Part shown: one piece after another, positions 6,286-16,336 of the stretch
How the letters are laid out: each line of letters begins with the position of its first letter
How positions within the stretch are numbered: position 1 is the first letter of the stretch
DNA from: Actinomycetes bacterium
GTDB taxonomy: Bacteria; Actinomycetota; Thermoleophilia; Gaiellales; Gaiellaceae
Direction of reading: 5' to 3'
Length of the DNA: 64,000 nucleotides
Assembly: GCA_026708005.1 (NCBI GenBank)
Contig: JAPOVR010000080.1
Coordinates: 17,938-81,937 of the forward strand
Notes under the pieces: generated by a model
The model's database searches: none
What the model was told of the DNA's origin: nothing
The model's input: only the letters and a program-made list of their open reading frames with translations
Position numbers and translations under genes: made by a program

Positions 6286-7776
6286 GTGAGCCGGGACATA
6301 CTCGAAGCTGTCCAGACAATCGAGAAAGAGAAGGGGATCGATGGCGACACGCTCATCGCGGCCCTCGAGGATGCGCTGCTCGCCGCCTACAAGAAGACGC
6401 CGGAGGCCGCCAGGCACGCCCAGGTTGCTCTCGACCGCGTAAGCGGCGATTTCCTCGTCTGGGCGATCTCGCTGCCGTCCGACCTCGAGGAGACCCTTCT
6501 CGAGGAGGCCCGCGAGCGCGCGATCAGCGAGCTGGAGGCAGCGGAGGCCGAGAACGGCGAGAAGGCGCGCACGCTGATCACCGACGACGACCTCGATCTC
6601 GACTGGTCCAAGGTTCCCGGCGAGAAGATGTCGAAGCGCGATGTGACGCCCGACAACTTCGGTCGCATCGCCGCACAGACCGCCAAGCAGGTCATTCTCC
6701 AGCGCATCCGGGAGGCCGAGCGCGCGATGATGTACGAGGAGTACATCGATCGCGTCGGCGAGGTCGTCACCGGCATCGTCCAGCAGGCCGGAGACCGCAA
6801 CAACGTGCTCGTCGACCTGGGCAAGGTCGAGGCGTTGCTGCCTCGCTCGGAGCAGGTCGACGGTGAGCGATACGAGCAGGGCGGCCGAATCAAGGCGGTC
6901 ATCACCGAGGTGCGATCGGGCACGAAGGGCCCGCAGGTGATCCTCTCGCGGCGCGATCCTGAGCTGATCCAGACGCTGTTCGAGCTCGAGGTGCCCGAGG
7001 TCGCGGACGGTCTCGTCGAGATCCGCGGCGTTGCGCGCGAGCCGGGCTACCGCACGAAGATCGCCGTACAGTCCCACGCGCAGGGCGTCGACCCGGTCGG
7101 AGCCTGTGTGGGGCCGCGCGGCTCGCGCGTGAGGATGGTCGTGTCCGAGCTGCGCGGCGAGAAGATCGACATCATTCCGTGGAACGCTGAACCCGCGCGC
7201 TTCATTGCCAAGGCGCTCGCGCCAGCCAGGGTGCGCGAGGTGTTCGTGGACGACGACTCGCAGGAGGCGACGGTGATCGTCCCGAACGATCAGCTCTCCC
7301 TCGCGATCGGGAAGGAGGGCTTGAACGCACGGCTTGCAGCTCGGCTGACGGGGTGGAAGGTCGACATCCAGTCCGACAGCGAGTTCGCCGAGGCCGAGGC
7401 CGAGGCCGCCTACAGCGGAGACGGGGAGGAAGAGGTCACCGGCCGCTGTGCAGCGATTCTCTCAACCGGGAAACGCTGTCCGAACTCGGCGCTGCACGCC
7501 GAGCGCTACTGCGGCATACCCGGGCACAAGGAGCTTGCCGAGCGGGCCGCCGTCGAGGCGCTCGAGGAAGACAGTCCGGGCGACGGCGACAGTGCGGGCA
7601 ATGGCAGCGGTGAGGCCAGAGGCGCTGAAGGCTCGCAGCTCGCGCCCGTGGCGGAGGCCCAGCCTGCGCCGGCCGGCAGCCGGCACGCGGCACTGTCCAC
7701 CGCCGAGGGGGCGCCTGACGCTGCCGAGGGTGTCTCGGCCACCGACGATGCAGCCCGACCGGAGCTGAGCCGCTGA
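6286..7776 (+). CDS. nusA: transcription factor NusA with a C-terminal cysteine-rich tail
   Basis: A 496-residue elongation/termination/antitermination factor binding RNA polymerase and RNA. Order: N-terminal polymerase-binding domain (1-125), S1 domain (about 135-200, VVTGIVQQ...VDLGKVEALLP), and two KH domains (GPRGSRVRMV at about 278; IGKEGLNARLAARLTGW at about 342). Beyond about residue 385 there is an unusual segment, CAAILSTGKRC-x11-C-x4-H, which looks like a small zinc-binding knuckle. An acidic, Ala/Pro-rich tail of about 80 residues follows. The GTG start lies two bases after rimP. The usual YlxR gene does not follow. Confidence 0.93.
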   Translation: MSRDILEAVQTIEKEKGIDGDTLIAALEDALLAAYKKTPEAARHAQVALDRVSGDFLVWAISLPSDLEETLLEEARERAISELEAAEAENGEKARTLITDDDLDLDWSKVPGEKMSKRDVTPDNFGRIAAQTAKQVILQRIREAERAMMYEEYIDRVGEVVTGIVQQAGDRNNVLVDLGKVEALLPRSEQVDGERYEQGGRIKAVITEVRSGTKGPQVILSRRDPELIQTLFELEVPEVADGLVEIRGVAREPGYRTKIAVQSHAQGVDPVGACVGPRGSRVRMVVSELRGEKIDIIPWNAEPARFIAKALAPARVREVFVDDDSQEATVIVPNDQLSLAIGKEGLNARLAARLTGWKVDIQSDSEFAEAEAEAAYSGDGEEEVTGRCAAILSTGKRCPNSALHAERYCGIPGHKELAERAAVEALEEDSPGDGDSAGNGSGEARGAEGSQLAPVAEAQPAPAGSRHAALSTAEGAPDAAEGVSATDDAARPELSR

Positions 7777-7887
7777 GTTGAGCAGCGAGGCGTTTCTTGC
7801 CGCTCGCTGGTCACCCTGGCCGCGGCCGGGGAACGGTCGCCCCCCGCGCCCGTGCGCGGGCAGCTGGGAGAGACGGCCGGCAGAGGA

Positions 7888-7893
7888 TAAGCT
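7888..7893 (+). promoter_or_regulatory. -10 element, leaderless promoter of infB
   Basis: TAAGCT lies 7 nt before the ATG at 7901. It implies a promoter inside the nusA-infB operon. Confidence 0.5.
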
Positions 7894-7900
7894 GACCCAC

Positions 7901-9886
7901 ATGGCCGATCGAGGGAAGAAGCCGTCCCGTCCGTTGCGCCCTCGTCAGGGTGGAGCACCCGGCAAGCGGAAGCGTCGGGTTGTCATCGACCAGCCCAAGC
8001 AGCGCGCACGTTCCGAGGGTCGCGGCAAGGAGGTTCCGTCGCCAAAGGCCGAGAAGCGCGAGCAGCCGGCCCCCGACAAGGGCGGGAAGGTCTCGGTTGC
8101 CTCCGGCGCCACGGTCAAGGAGCTCTCGGCAGCGCTCGGCGTGCCCGTGCCCGAGATCATCAAGATCATGATGAGCGTGGGGGAGATGGCCACGATCACC
8201 CAGAGCCTCTCTGACGATGGGGTCGAGCTGATCGCCACCGAGCTCGAGCGCGAGGTCGAGATCAAGCGCGTCGACGAGGAGCAGCCCGAGGAAATCGTGT
8301 ACGACGACGACCCCAGCGACCTCGCGCCGCGGCCGCCGGTTGTCACCATCCTCGGGCACGTCGATCATGGCAAGACGACGCTGCTCGATGCCATCCGAGA
8401 AGCGACGGTCGTCGAGACCGAGGCCGGCGGGATCACCCAGCACATCGGGGCCTATCAGGTCGAGCACGACGGTCGTAAGCTGACGTTCCTCGACACCCCC
8501 GGGCACGAGGCGTTCACGGCGTTGCGCGCCCGCGGCGCGAACGTCACGGACATCGCCGTCCTCGTTGTCGCCGCCGACGACGGCGTCCAGCCTCAGACGG
8601 AAGAGTCGATCAGCCACGCGCGTGCCGCGGACGTGCCGATCCTCGTCGTCGTCAACAAGGTCGACAAGAACGACGCCAACCCCCAGCGCGTGCGCCAAGA
8701 GCTCGTTGCGCATGATCTCCAGCCCGAGGAGTGGGGCGGCGAGACGCAGTTCGCCGACGTCTCCGCCACCCAGAAGCAGGGGCTCGACGACCTGCTCGAG
8801 AAAGTGCTGCTCGTCGCGGACGCCGAGCTCGAGCTGCTCGCCAACTCGAATGCTCCGGCCTCGGGTCCGATCATCGAGAGCCGGCTCGACGTGGGGCGGG
8901 GACCTGTCGCGACTCTGCTGGTGCAGCGCGGGACGCTGCGCGTCGGGGACGCGGTCGTCGCTGGCGATGCCTGGGGCAAGGTGCGAGCGCTCCACGACTT
9001 CCGCGGCGATCGCATCAAGGAGGCCGGCCCGGGCGACCCGGTCGAGATTCTCGGCTTCCAAAAGCCGCCAGGGGCTGGTGAGCACGCCCGCGTTGTTACG
9101 AACGAGCGGGAGGCGCGTGACCTCGCGGGCCGCCGCAGCCAGCGCCTGCGCGCGGAGCACCTCGCGCGCCAGTCGCAGCAGGGCGTCTCGCTCGAGGAGC
9201 TCTTCGCGCAGGTCGAGCAGGGCGCGATCGAGGAGCTCAACGTCATCGCGAAGGCCGACGTGCAGGGCTCCGCCGAGGCGGTGGTCTCCGAGCTGGGGAA
9301 GATCGAGCATCCTGAGGTGCGGGTGAACGTCATCCACACCGGCATCGGCGCCATCACCGAGAGCGACGTCATGCTGGCCTCGGCATCGCGTGCCATCGTC
9401 GTCGGCTTCAACGTTACGCCGAACGCCGAGGCCCGGGCGCTGGCGAAACGTGAGGGCGTCGATGTGCGCACGTACCGCGTCATCTACGAGCTGATTGACG
9501 AGATCCAGCAGGCGCTCCTCGGCATGCTGAAACCGGAGACCGTTGAGGAGGTCACCGGTGAGGCCGAGATACGCGACCTGTTCCGGATCTCCCGCGTCGG
9601 GATGATCGCCGGCTGCTACGTGACACACGGTCTCGCCCGGCGCAACTCGAGCGTTCGCCTCGTTCGCGACGGCGTGGTCATTTACGAGACGACCATCGCG
9701 AGCCTGAGGCGGTTCAAGGATGACGTGCGCGAGGTGCAGGCAGGGTTCGAGTGCGGTATTCAGCTCGAGGGCTACAACGACGTCAAGCAGAGCGACGTCT
9801 TGCAGTTCTACGAGACGCGGCAGATCGAGCGCACGGAGCTTGCAGGCGCCGGGGGTAACGGCCGGGCTTCAGCTGACTCCGGCTGA
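7901..9886 (+). CDS. infB: translation initiation factor IF-2
   Basis: The 661-residue GTPase that places initiator tRNA on the ribosome. After a basic N-terminal stretch and the IF2-N helix domain ([19 protein letters not shown]) come the G motifs: GHVDHGKTT (about residue 150), DTPGHE, and NKVDK. The beta-barrel and C-domains follow. The ATG at 7901 fits the family start MADRGK and the -10 at 7888. The longer upstream frame has no family similarity. A short N-terminal region is usual for this kind of actinobacterium. Confidence 0.95.
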   Translation: MADRGKKPSRPLRPRQGGAPGKRKRRVVIDQPKQRARSEGRGKEVPSPKAEKREQPAPDKGGKVSVASGATVKELSAALGVPVPEIIKIMMSVGEMATITQSLSDDGVELIATELEREVEIKRVDEEQPEEIVYDDDPSDLAPRPPVVTILGHVDHGKTTLLDAIREATVVETEAGGITQHIGAYQVEHDGRKLTFLDTPGHEAFTALRARGANVTDIAVLVVAADDGVQPQTEESISHARAADVPILVVVNKVDKNDANPQRVRQELVAHDLQPEEWGGETQFADVSATQKQGLDDLLEKVLLVADAELELLANSNAPASGPIIESRLDVGRGPVATLLVQRGTLRVGDAVVAGDAWGKVRALHDFRGDRIKEAGPGDPVEILGFQKPPGAGEHARVVTNEREARDLAGRRSQRLRAEHLARQSQQGVSLEELFAQVEQGAIEELNVIAKADVQGSAEAVVSELGKIEHPEVRVNVIHTGIGAITESDVMLASASRAIVVGFNVTPNAEARALAKREGVDVRTYRVIYELIDEIQQALLGMLKPETVEEVTGEAEIRDLFRISRVGMIAGCYVTHGLARRNSSVRLVRDGVVIYETTIASLRRFKDDVREVQAGFECGIQLEGYNDVKQSDVLQFYETRQIERTELAGAGGNGRASADSG

Positions 9887-9904
9887 GCCTCCGGGGAGTG
9901 CGTC

Positions 9905-10204
9905 ATGGGCTCCGGCTACGTCGGGATCCTCACGGCCGATCTCCATTTCCCGGAAAGCAGCTCGCTCAAGGGCAAGCGCAAGCACGTGCAGTCCGTGAAG
10001 GCGCAGGTTGCGCGCCGTTTCGGCGCCTCGGTCGCCGAGGTCGACCACCACGATGCGTGGCAGCGCTGCCGGCTGACGCTGGCGTGCGCGGGGCGCCGGC
10101 ACGGAGAGCTTGTCGATCTCCTCGATGGCGTCGAGCGCTACCTGTGGAGCCAGCCGCTCGAGGTGGGCCGCCTCGAGCGGCAGGTCGTCAAGGTTGGTGA
10201 GTAG
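9905..10204 (+). CDS. DUF503 family protein
   Basis: A 99-residue protein, alpha/beta, beginning GYVGILTADLHFPESSSLKGKR, close to the family consensus in which a strand is followed by the SLK-KR motif. DUF503 (YlxP) genes sit between infB and rbfA in many Gram-positive genomes, exactly as here. A ribosome-binding or assembly role is suspected from this context only. Confidence 0.85.
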   Translation: MGSGYVGILTADLHFPESSSLKGKRKHVQSVKAQVARRFGASVAEVDHHDAWQRCRLTLACAGRRHGELVDLLDGVERYLWSQPLEVGRLERQVVKVGE

Positions 10205-10285
10205 CGCGGCGCGGCGGCGTCTGCGGTTCGTGATGCTGCGGCGGCTGGCCGAGACTTGCGCGCTGTCCGATCGGTGGCGGCGGGC

Positions 10286-10645
10286 GTGAGCGGGCGGATG
10301 CGCAGGGTCAACGAGGCGCTGCGGGCCGTGGTCTCCGAGGGTGTCCGCGATCTCCAGGACCCGCGCATCGGGTTCGTCACGGTCACCGACGTTCGTGCGA
10401 CCGCGGATCTCCGCACGGCGAAGGTCTACGTAAGCGTGCTGGGCAGGGAGCACAAGCAGCGGGCGATGCTCGAGGGCCTCGAATCGTCGCGGGCCATCCT
10501 CCAGCAGCGCATCAACCAAGAGCTCCGGCTGAAGCGGACCCCCGTCCTCGCATTTGAGTACGATCCGACGGTGGAACGCGGCGTACGCCTCACCAGGCTG
10601 GTCGATGACCTCTCTCCAGGAGACCCGGACGCCCGCGAACGCTGA
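10286..10645 (+). CDS. rbfA: ribosome-binding factor A
   Basis: A 119-residue single KH-like domain protein that helps mature the 5' end of 16S rRNA in 30S subunits. Motifs: RVNEALRAVVSEGV helix, DPRIGFVTVTDV, and the C-terminal PVLAFEYDPTVERG. The GTG at 10286 (MSGRMRRVNE) is preferred over the ATG four codons later, and over the upstream TTG that the open frame allows. Its 3' end overlaps nrnA by about 40 bases. Confidence 0.9.
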   Translation: MSGRMRRVNEALRAVVSEGVRDLQDPRIGFVTVTDVRATADLRTAKVYVSVLGREHKQRAMLEGLESSRAILQQRINQELRLKRTPVLAFEYDPTVERGVRLTRLVDDLSPGDPDARER

Positions 10646-11630
10646 GCTCGCCGAGGTCGTGCAGGCGCTCGCCGATGCTGACCGCCTGCTCGTCGCGACC
10701 CACGAGAGCCCGGACGGCGATGCGCTCGGGTCGCTGCTGGCGGCGAAGCTCGGCTGCGAGCAGTTCGGGATCGACGTTGTCATGTTGCTGCCGGGAAGCC
10801 TCGCGCTGCCCCGCGAGTACGCGTTCATGGATCTGGCCGATCTGCAGCGCAACCCGCCGGAGGACCTTCAGGAGCGCGTCCTGCTCGCGCTCGACTGCGC
10901 CAACGCGCAGCGCCTGGGGCCCGATCGCGACCTGTTGGCTCGCCCCCGTCTCGTCATCAACATCGACCACCACCATGACAACACGCGCTTCGGAGACATC
11001 AACCTCGTGATTCCCGAGGCGTCCTCGACCGGCGAGATCCTCAAGGATGTCCTCGACCGGCTGAGCGCCCGGCTCACGCCGGAGATCGCCGAGGCGATCT
11101 ACATCGCGGTCGTCACCGACACCGGCCGCTTCCAGTACTCGAACACCGAGCCCAGGACGCTGCGCCTTGCGGCCGAGCTGATCGAGGCGGGGGCGAACGC
11201 GCAGCTCGTCTTCCAGGAGGTTTACGAGAACGTCGCGTTCGCCAAGATCAAGCTGCTCGCCCGAGCGCTCGAGCACGCGCAGGCCTGGGAGGGCGGCAGG
11301 CTGATCATCTCGATGCTCACGCGCGGCGACTTCGCGGCCGCCGGGGCCGACGAGCCATTCGCGGAGGGGATCATCGACCATCTTCGGGCAATCGAGGGGA
11401 GCGAGATGGCCGCGCTGATCCGTGAGCCGGCTCCAGACAGGGGCGCTCCGTTGCGCAAGGTCAGCCTGAGGACCGCCCACGAGGCGATCGACGTCTCGAA
11501 GATCGCCCGAGACCTCGGCGGCGGCGGTCACCGGCAGGCTGCGGGCTTTCCGAGCGATCGGTCGCTCAAGGAGCTCGTCACCCTGCTCCGCGAGGCGTTT
11601 CGCGAGCAGGCCGACAGCCTGGCTGTGTAG
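10605..11630 (+). CDS. nrnA: DHH/DHHA1 phosphoesterase, NrnA-like
   Basis: A 341-residue oligoribonuclease / pAp-phosphatase-like enzyme that degrades short RNAs. DHH motifs: HESPDGDALGS (Asp ligands, about residue 32), DCAN, DHHHDN (about residue 121) and VTDTGRF. The DHHA1 domain ends in GGGGHRQAAGF. The ATG at 10605 overlaps the end of rbfA. The location between rbfA and truB is standard. Confidence 0.9.
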   Translation: MTSLQETRTPANAELAEVVQALADADRLLVATHESPDGDALGSLLAAKLGCEQFGIDVVMLLPGSLALPREYAFMDLADLQRNPPEDLQERVLLALDCANAQRLGPDRDLLARPRLVINIDHHHDNTRFGDINLVIPEASSTGEILKDVLDRLSARLTPEIAEAIYIAVVTDTGRFQYSNTEPRTLRLAAELIEAGANAQLVFQEVYENVAFAKIKLLARALEHAQAWEGGRLIISMLTRGDFAAAGADEPFAEGIIDHLRAIEGSEMAALIREPAPDRGAPLRKVSLRTAHEAIDVSKIARDLGGGGHRQAAGFPSDRSLKELVTLLREAFREQADSLAV

Positions 11631-11638
11631 CCGGCCAG

Positions 11639-12481
11639 ATGGCCGCTCGCGCAACGTCAGCTCGCGCTGCCGCCGAGCGCGAGAGGGTGCCGGCGGTGGG
11701 GATCGTGCTCGCCGACAAGCCGGTGGGCCCCTCCTCGTTTGCGGTCACGCGCGCCATCGGGCAGCGGTTCGCGGCCAAGGCAGGACACGCGGGCACGCTC
11801 GATCCGCTCGCCTGCGGCCTTCTGCTCGTTCTCGTCGGCAGGGCGACGCGGCTCGCGCAGTACCTGGTCGGCCTCGACAAGGGCTATACCGTCGAGATCC
11901 GGCTTGGGGTGCGAACGACGACGGGCGATACCGAGGGGGACCTGCTCGAGGAGGCCGCGATCAGCGGCGTCGAGGAGTCTGTGCGCGCGCTCGTCGGCGA
12001 GGTCGAGCTGCCCATCCCGGCCGCCTCCGCAGTCAAGATCGGGGGCAAGCGGGCCTACCGGCTGCACAGGCGCGGCATCGCCCAGGAGATGCCAACTCGC
12101 CGCTCGACGATCCGTGAGGCCACGATCCTCGCCTACAGCGGCTCGTCGCTGTGCCTCGACCTGAGCGTGTCCAGCGGGGCCTACGTGCGGGCAATCGCCG
12201 ACCACCTGGGTGGGCACTGCACGAGCCTGCGCCGCACCCGCGTAGGTCCGTTCAGCGCTGATCACGCCGACGAGAATGGGCTCTTGCCCCCGTCGGCTGC
12301 GCTGCCGTTTCTCCCCGTGATCGCCGTTGACGAGGACGGCGCCCGACGCTTTATCAGCGGCCGTCCGGTCGCCGGGGAGGGGGAGGGCCACGCCCGCGTG
12401 CTTGCGGGCGGGCAGCTCCTTGGCGTCGCCCGCCTCGAGCGGGGCCAGGCCCACCCAGAGACGGTCATCGCGGTCCCGTGA
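11639..12481 (+). CDS. truB: tRNA pseudouridine(55) synthase
   Basis: A 280-residue enzyme that isomerises U55 in the T-loop of tRNAs. The catalytic Asp is in GHAGTLDPLA (about residue 59). Also visible are the YLVGLDKGYTV strand and the SSGAYVRAIADHLG motif. The C-terminal PUA-like part is short. Its stop overlaps the start of ribF by four bases (GTGA). Confidence 0.94.
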   Translation: MAARATSARAAAERERVPAVGIVLADKPVGPSSFAVTRAIGQRFAAKAGHAGTLDPLACGLLLVLVGRATRLAQYLVGLDKGYTVEIRLGVRTTTGDTEGDLLEEAAISGVEESVRALVGEVELPIPAASAVKIGGKRAYRLHRRGIAQEMPTRRSTIREATILAYSGSSLCLDLSVSSGAYVRAIADHLGGHCTSLRRTRVGPFSADHADENGLLPPSAALPFLPVIAVDEDGARRFISGRPVAGEGEGHARVLAGGQLLGVARLERGQAHPETVIAVP

Positions 12482-13344
12482 TCGTCGCCCGGACCCCAGA
12501 GCAGCTTGAGCCCGCGGAACGGGCGATCGCGATCGGGACGTTCGACGGCGTCCACCGCGGGCATCGCGCCGTCATCCAGGCGGCGGTCGACACAGGCCTC
12601 CGGTCAACCGTCGTCACGTTCAACCCGCACCCGCGCACCGTGCTCGGGTACGAGGTTGAGATCCTCTCGAGCGTCGAGCGGCGCATTGAGCTCGTGTCTG
12701 ACGTTGGGCCTGACGAGCTGCTGCTTGTGGAGTTCACGCTCGGCCTCTCCCGCCTCTCGCCCGAGGAGTTCGTCCAGAAGGTCCTCGCGCCGCTCGGCGC
12801 GCGTGTCGTGCTTGCCGGTGAGAACTTCCGCTTCGGCAGGGGTAGAGAAGGGGACGTTGAGATGCTACGCCGGCTCGGCTTCGAGGTGCATGCCGTGCCG
12901 CTTGTCGACGGCGTCTCCTCGAGCCAAATCCGGTCGCTCATCTCTGCCGGCGACGTGCGCCAAGCGGCCGCTCTGCTCGGGCGGCCGTTCGAGCTGGAGG
13001 GCACGGTGGTCGCCGGCGATCGGCGTGGCGGGACGCTTGGGTTCCCGACGGCGAACCTCACGGTCGACCTGCGCGCGGTCGTGCCCGCGTACGGCATCTA
13101 CGCGGGGTGGACGCTGAGGCACCCGGTGGCCATGTCGATCGGAGTCAACCCGCACTACGGCGGGATCGAGCGGCGCATCGAGGCGCACGTTCTCGACTTC
13201 GACGGCGATCTCTATGGGCGTCAGCTGCGGATCGGAGTCTGGGAGCGCCTGCGTGCCGAGCGGGCCTTCGAGACGGAGGCTGCGCTCGTCGCACAGATCA
13301 CGGCCGACGTCGAGGCCGCCAGGCGCGCGACGCGACCGGCTTGA
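12478..13344 (+). CDS. ribF: bifunctional riboflavin kinase / FAD synthetase
   Basis: 288 residues, making FMN and then FAD from riboflavin. The N-terminal nucleotidyltransferase shows GTFDGVHRGH (about residue 22) and the SSSQIRSLI segment. The C-terminal flavokinase shows GDRRGGTLGFPTANL and the substrate loop GVNPHYGG. The GTG start overlaps truB. The usual neighbour rpsO follows. Confidence 0.94.
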   Translation: MIVARTPEQLEPAERAIAIGTFDGVHRGHRAVIQAAVDTGLRSTVVTFNPHPRTVLGYEVEILSSVERRIELVSDVGPDELLLVEFTLGLSRLSPEEFVQKVLAPLGARVVLAGENFRFGRGREGDVEMLRRLGFEVHAVPLVDGVSSSQIRSLISAGDVRQAAALLGRPFELEGTVVAGDRRGGTLGFPTANLTVDLRAVVPAYGIYAGWTLRHPVAMSIGVNPHYGGIERRIEAHVLDFDGDLYGRQLRIGVWERLRAERAFETEAALVAQITADVEAARRATRPA

Positions 13345-13387
13345 CCGATCCAGCAGCCTCGGATGCCGCGTCGTGGGCTGCGGCTGC

Positions 13388-13393
13388 TAGCCT
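13388..13393 (+). promoter_or_regulatory. -10 element, leaderless promoter of rpsO
   Basis: TAGCCT lies 9 nt before the ATG at 13403. Confidence 0.4.
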
Positions 13394-13402
13394 TCCGGCC
13401 GA

Positions 13403-13672
13403 ATGCCGTTAACCAAAGCAGAGAAACGCGAGGTGATCGCGGCCCGGGGTCGTCACGAGGGCGACACCGGCTCGGCCGAGGTCCAGATCGAGCTGTTGAC
13501 ACGGAGGATCGATCAGCTGACCGAGCATCTCCAGACCCACCGGAAGGACCACCACACACGTCGTGGGCTCCTGAAGCTCGTGGGTCAGCGACGCCGGCTG
13601 CTGGACTACCTCCAACGCTCGGATCTCGACGGGTACCGCAGGCTGATCAACGAGCTCGGCCTACGTCGCTAG
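13403..13672 (+). CDS. rpsO: 30S ribosomal protein S15
   Basis: An 89-residue primary 16S rRNA-binding protein at the central domain. It has the family features [31 protein letters not shown] and the RRRLLDYL helix. Normal length. It is followed 99 bases later by pnp, with a hairpin between, as in many bacteria. Confidence 0.97.
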   Translation: MPLTKAEKREVIAARGRHEGDTGSAEVQIELLTRRIDQLTEHLQTHRKDHHTRRGLLKLVGQRRRLLDYLQRSDLDGYRRLINELGLRR

Positions 13673-13696
13673 CTGCGCCGCGTCTGGAGGCGCGGT

Positions 13697-13740
13697 GGAA
13701 GTTTGAGGGAGTCTCAGCGGTGGGCCTGCCTCAAACCTCC
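13697..13740 (+). promoter_or_regulatory. rpsO-pnp intergenic hairpin
   Basis: GTTTGAGG (13701-13708) pairs with CCTCAAAC (13729-13736). Past one mismatch, GGA and TCC extend the stem. In other bacteria the pnp leader hairpin is the RNase III site through which PNPase controls its own mRNA. The same role here is inference. Confidence 0.5.
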
Positions 13741-13771
13741 GCCTCCGTCTCCAACGCAGAGAGGGAGGAAC

Positions 13772-16255
13772 ATGAGCACTGTTCTTGATATGAGGGAGTC
13801 GACGAGCGCGCTCGTCGGCGGTCGCGAGATCACGTTCGAGACGGGTGAGCTCGCCAAACAGGCTGACGGGGCAGTCGTCGCGCGCGTCGGCGAGACCATG
13901 CTGCTGGCAACAGCGCACGGGCGCCCGCAGACGCGGGAGGGCGCAGACTTCTTCCCGCTCACGGTCGACGTCGAGGAGAAGATGTACGCGGCCGGCAAGA
14001 TCCCGGGCGGCTTCTTCAAGCGGGAGGGACGACCCACCGAGCGGGCGATCCTCAACGCGAGGATGATCGATCGGCCGATTCGGCCGCTCTGGCCGAGCGG
14101 CTACACGAACGAGGTCCAGGTCATCGTTACGACCCTGTCCGTCGACCTGATCCACGCCCACGATGTCCTCGCGATCAACGCCACCTCCGCGGCGCTCATG
14201 ATCTCCTCGCTGCCGTTCCAGGGCCCGGTGGGAGCGGTGCGCATCGGTCTGGACGGGGAGTCGCTGGTGATCGATCCCACCCTGGCCCAGCTCGAGGAGT
14301 CATCGCTCGACCTGCTCGTGGTGGGAACGAAGGCCGGCATCACGATGGTGGAGGCCGGGGCCAGCGAGGTGCCTGAGGACGTCGTGCTCGGCGCCCTCGA
14401 GCTGGCTCACCGGGAGATCCAGGGCCTCTGCGAGGCGCAGGAGCGTCTGCGGGTGGCCGCCGGCAAGCCGAAGCAGATCGACGACGAGCTGACCGACGAG
14501 ATCGCGGCCCGGCACGGGCCGCAGATCGCCGAGCGCATCCGCGATGTGGGCCCCAAGGAGGCCGCGGCGGTCGTCGAGACGCTCGAGGCTGAGCTTGCTC
14601 CACCGATCACGATGGACTCGACCGAGCAGGACATCCTCAGGCGGCGCCAGGTGCGCGTGAGCCTCGGGACCGTGCTCGAGGCGGAGCGTCTGAACGCGCT
14701 GGTCAGCGCTGTGCGAGCGCAGTTCGAGGCCGATATCAGAGCGCTCACCGAGGCCGAGCAGGACTCGAAGGAGCTGAAGTCCGCCAAGCGTGACGTGCTG
14801 CTCGAGCGCATTGTCGAGTCGATCGAGCTGCCGTGGCTGGGTACGGTGCAGTCCGAGCCGGCCGATGACGCGGACGCACGGGGAATGGACCAGACGACGC
14901 GCCAGCTCGTCAAGCGCGCGACAGATTCGATCTACAAGGAGCTCGTGCGAGCGAAGATCGCCGTTGAGAAGCGTCGTCCTGACGGGCGCGGCGCCAAGGA
15001 GGTGCGAGCTGTCAGCTGCCGTGTCGGAGTGGCCCCGCGCACGCATGGCTCAGGTCTGTTCACGCGCGGCCAGACCCAGATTCTCACGCTCCTGACGCTG
15101 GGAACGGCCAAGGAGGGTCAGCGCATCGACGACCTCTCGCTCGAGGAAGAGCGCCACTTCATCCACCACTACAACTTCCCGCCGTTCTCGGTCGGCGAGA
15201 CGGGCTTCATGCGCGGCCCAAAGCGACGCGACATCGGGCACGGTGCGCTCGCGCAGCGGGCGCTCGAGCCGGTGATTCCCTCTCCCGAGGAGTTTCCGTA
15301 CACGATGCGGCTCGTCTCGGAGACGCTCGAGTCAAACGGCTCCTCCTCGATGGGCTCTGTCTGCGGCTCCACTCTTGCCCTCCTCGATGCGGGCGTCAAG
15401 ATCCACCGCCCGGTTGCGGGCATCGCCATGGGGCTGATCAAGGAGGGCGGCGACTACGTAATCCTCACGGACATCCAGGGCGCGGAGGATCACCTCGGCG
15501 ACATGGACTTCAAGGTGGCCGGCACCCGGAAGGGCATCACAGCCCTCCAGATGGATATCAAGATCACCGGGGTCACGCGCCAGATCATGAGCGACGCGCT
15601 CGAGCAGGCACTCCGCGCGCGACACGCCATTCTCGACCGCATGGCTGAGACGATCGGTGAGCCTCGCGAGGAGCTCGCCGATCACGCCCCACGCATTACC
15701 GCGGTCGAGATCGACCCCGAGCAGATCGGCCTCGTCATCGGTAAGGGCGGCGAGACTATCCGGGCGCTGGAGGCAGAGCACGGCGTGCAGATCGATATCG
15801 ACGACGACGGGACCGTGCTGATCTACGCCGACGAAGGCGTCCGCGCAAAAGCGGCGGCCGACGAGATCCGGGCGCTCACGAAGGAGCCCGAGGTGGGGGA
15901 CACCTACACGGGCAAGGTTGTGCGCACGACCGATTTCGGCGCGTTCGTCGAGCTGAAGAAGGGGCTGGACGGCCTGTTGCACGTCTCCAACGTCGGGCCT
16001 GGCCGCGTCGGCCATATCGAGGACGTCATCGCGCGCGGCGACCTGCTCGACGTGTTCGTGAAGGAGGTTGACAAGGCCCGGGGCCGCATCGGGCTGAAGC
16101 TTGTCAACAAGCACGAGGACGGCACGCTCGTCGGCCCGAAGACGCTCATCGAGCGCGCGGCGGTCGCGCCGCCACGCGAGCGCGAGAACGACAGCCGCGA
16201 CGGAGGCCGCAGGCGCGACCGGGGGCGCAGTGGCGGCCGGCGGCGCGAAAGCTAG
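13772..16255 (+). CDS. pnp: polyribonucleotide nucleotidyltransferase
   Basis: The 827-residue 3'-to-5' phosphorolytic exoribonuclease, trimeric. Two RNase PH domains (about 10-145 and 340-560), the second with GSSSMGSVCGSTLALLDAG. Then KH (VIGKGGETIRALE, about residue 655) and S1 (GDTYTGKVVRTTDFGAFVEL, about 710). The tail is Arg/Asp-rich and probably disordered, a usual place for RNA or partner binding. The ATG follows GAGGGAGGA. The open frame extends upstream without family similarity. Confidence 0.96.
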   Translation: MSTVLDMRESTSALVGGREITFETGELAKQADGAVVARVGETMLLATAHGRPQTREGADFFPLTVDVEEKMYAAGKIPGGFFKREGRPTERAILNARMIDRPIRPLWPSGYTNEVQVIVTTLSVDLIHAHDVLAINATSAALMISSLPFQGPVGAVRIGLDGESLVIDPTLAQLEESSLDLLVVGTKAGITMVEAGASEVPEDVVLGALELAHREIQGLCEAQERLRVAAGKPKQIDDELTDEIAARHGPQIAERIRDVGPKEAAAVVETLEAELAPPITMDSTEQDILRRRQVRVSLGTVLEAERLNALVSAVRAQFEADIRALTEAEQDSKELKSAKRDVLLERIVESIELPWLGTVQSEPADDADARGMDQTTRQLVKRATDSIYKELVRAKIAVEKRRPDGRGAKEVRAVSCRVGVAPRTHGSGLFTRGQTQILTLLTLGTAKEGQRIDDLSLEEERHFIHHYNFPPFSVGETGFMRGPKRRDIGHGALAQRALEPVIPSPEEFPYTMRLVSETLESNGSSSMGSVCGSTLALLDAGVKIHRPVAGIAMGLIKEGGDYVILTDIQGAEDHLGDMDFKVAGTRKGITALQMDIKITGVTRQIMSDALEQALRARHAILDRMAETIGEPREELADHAPRITAVEIDPEQIGLVIGKGGETIRALEAEHGVQIDIDDDGTVLIYADEGVRAKAAADEIRALTKEPEVGDTYTGKVVRTTDFGAFVELKKGLDGLLHVSNVGPGRVGHIEDVIARGDLLDVFVKEVDKARGRIGLKLVNKHEDGTLVGPKTLIERAAVAPPRERENDSRDGGRRRDRGRSGGRRRES

Positions 16256-16304
16256 CCGACGACACTCTCGGCGCGTCTCTTTGCTCCGGTCGCTGAGCGG
16301 CTGA

Positions 16305-16336
16305 GGGGTGCTCGAGCGGCCTCGTTCGAGCGCCCC
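16305..16336 (+). terminator. strong hairpin after pnp
   Basis: GGGGTGCTCGA pairs with TCGAGCGCCCC (11 pairs with one GU, 10-nt loop). No T-tract follows, so it may be an RNA-stabilising hairpin or a U-tract-independent terminator. Confidence 0.4.

Noticed and set aside
7777..7900. A ylxR gene between nusA and infB
   Set aside because: Only 124 bases and no cysteine-containing reading frame of the right kind.
7811..9628. 605-residue minus-strand ORF opposite infB
   Set aside because: Mirror of the high-GC codon pattern of infB; no protein-like features.
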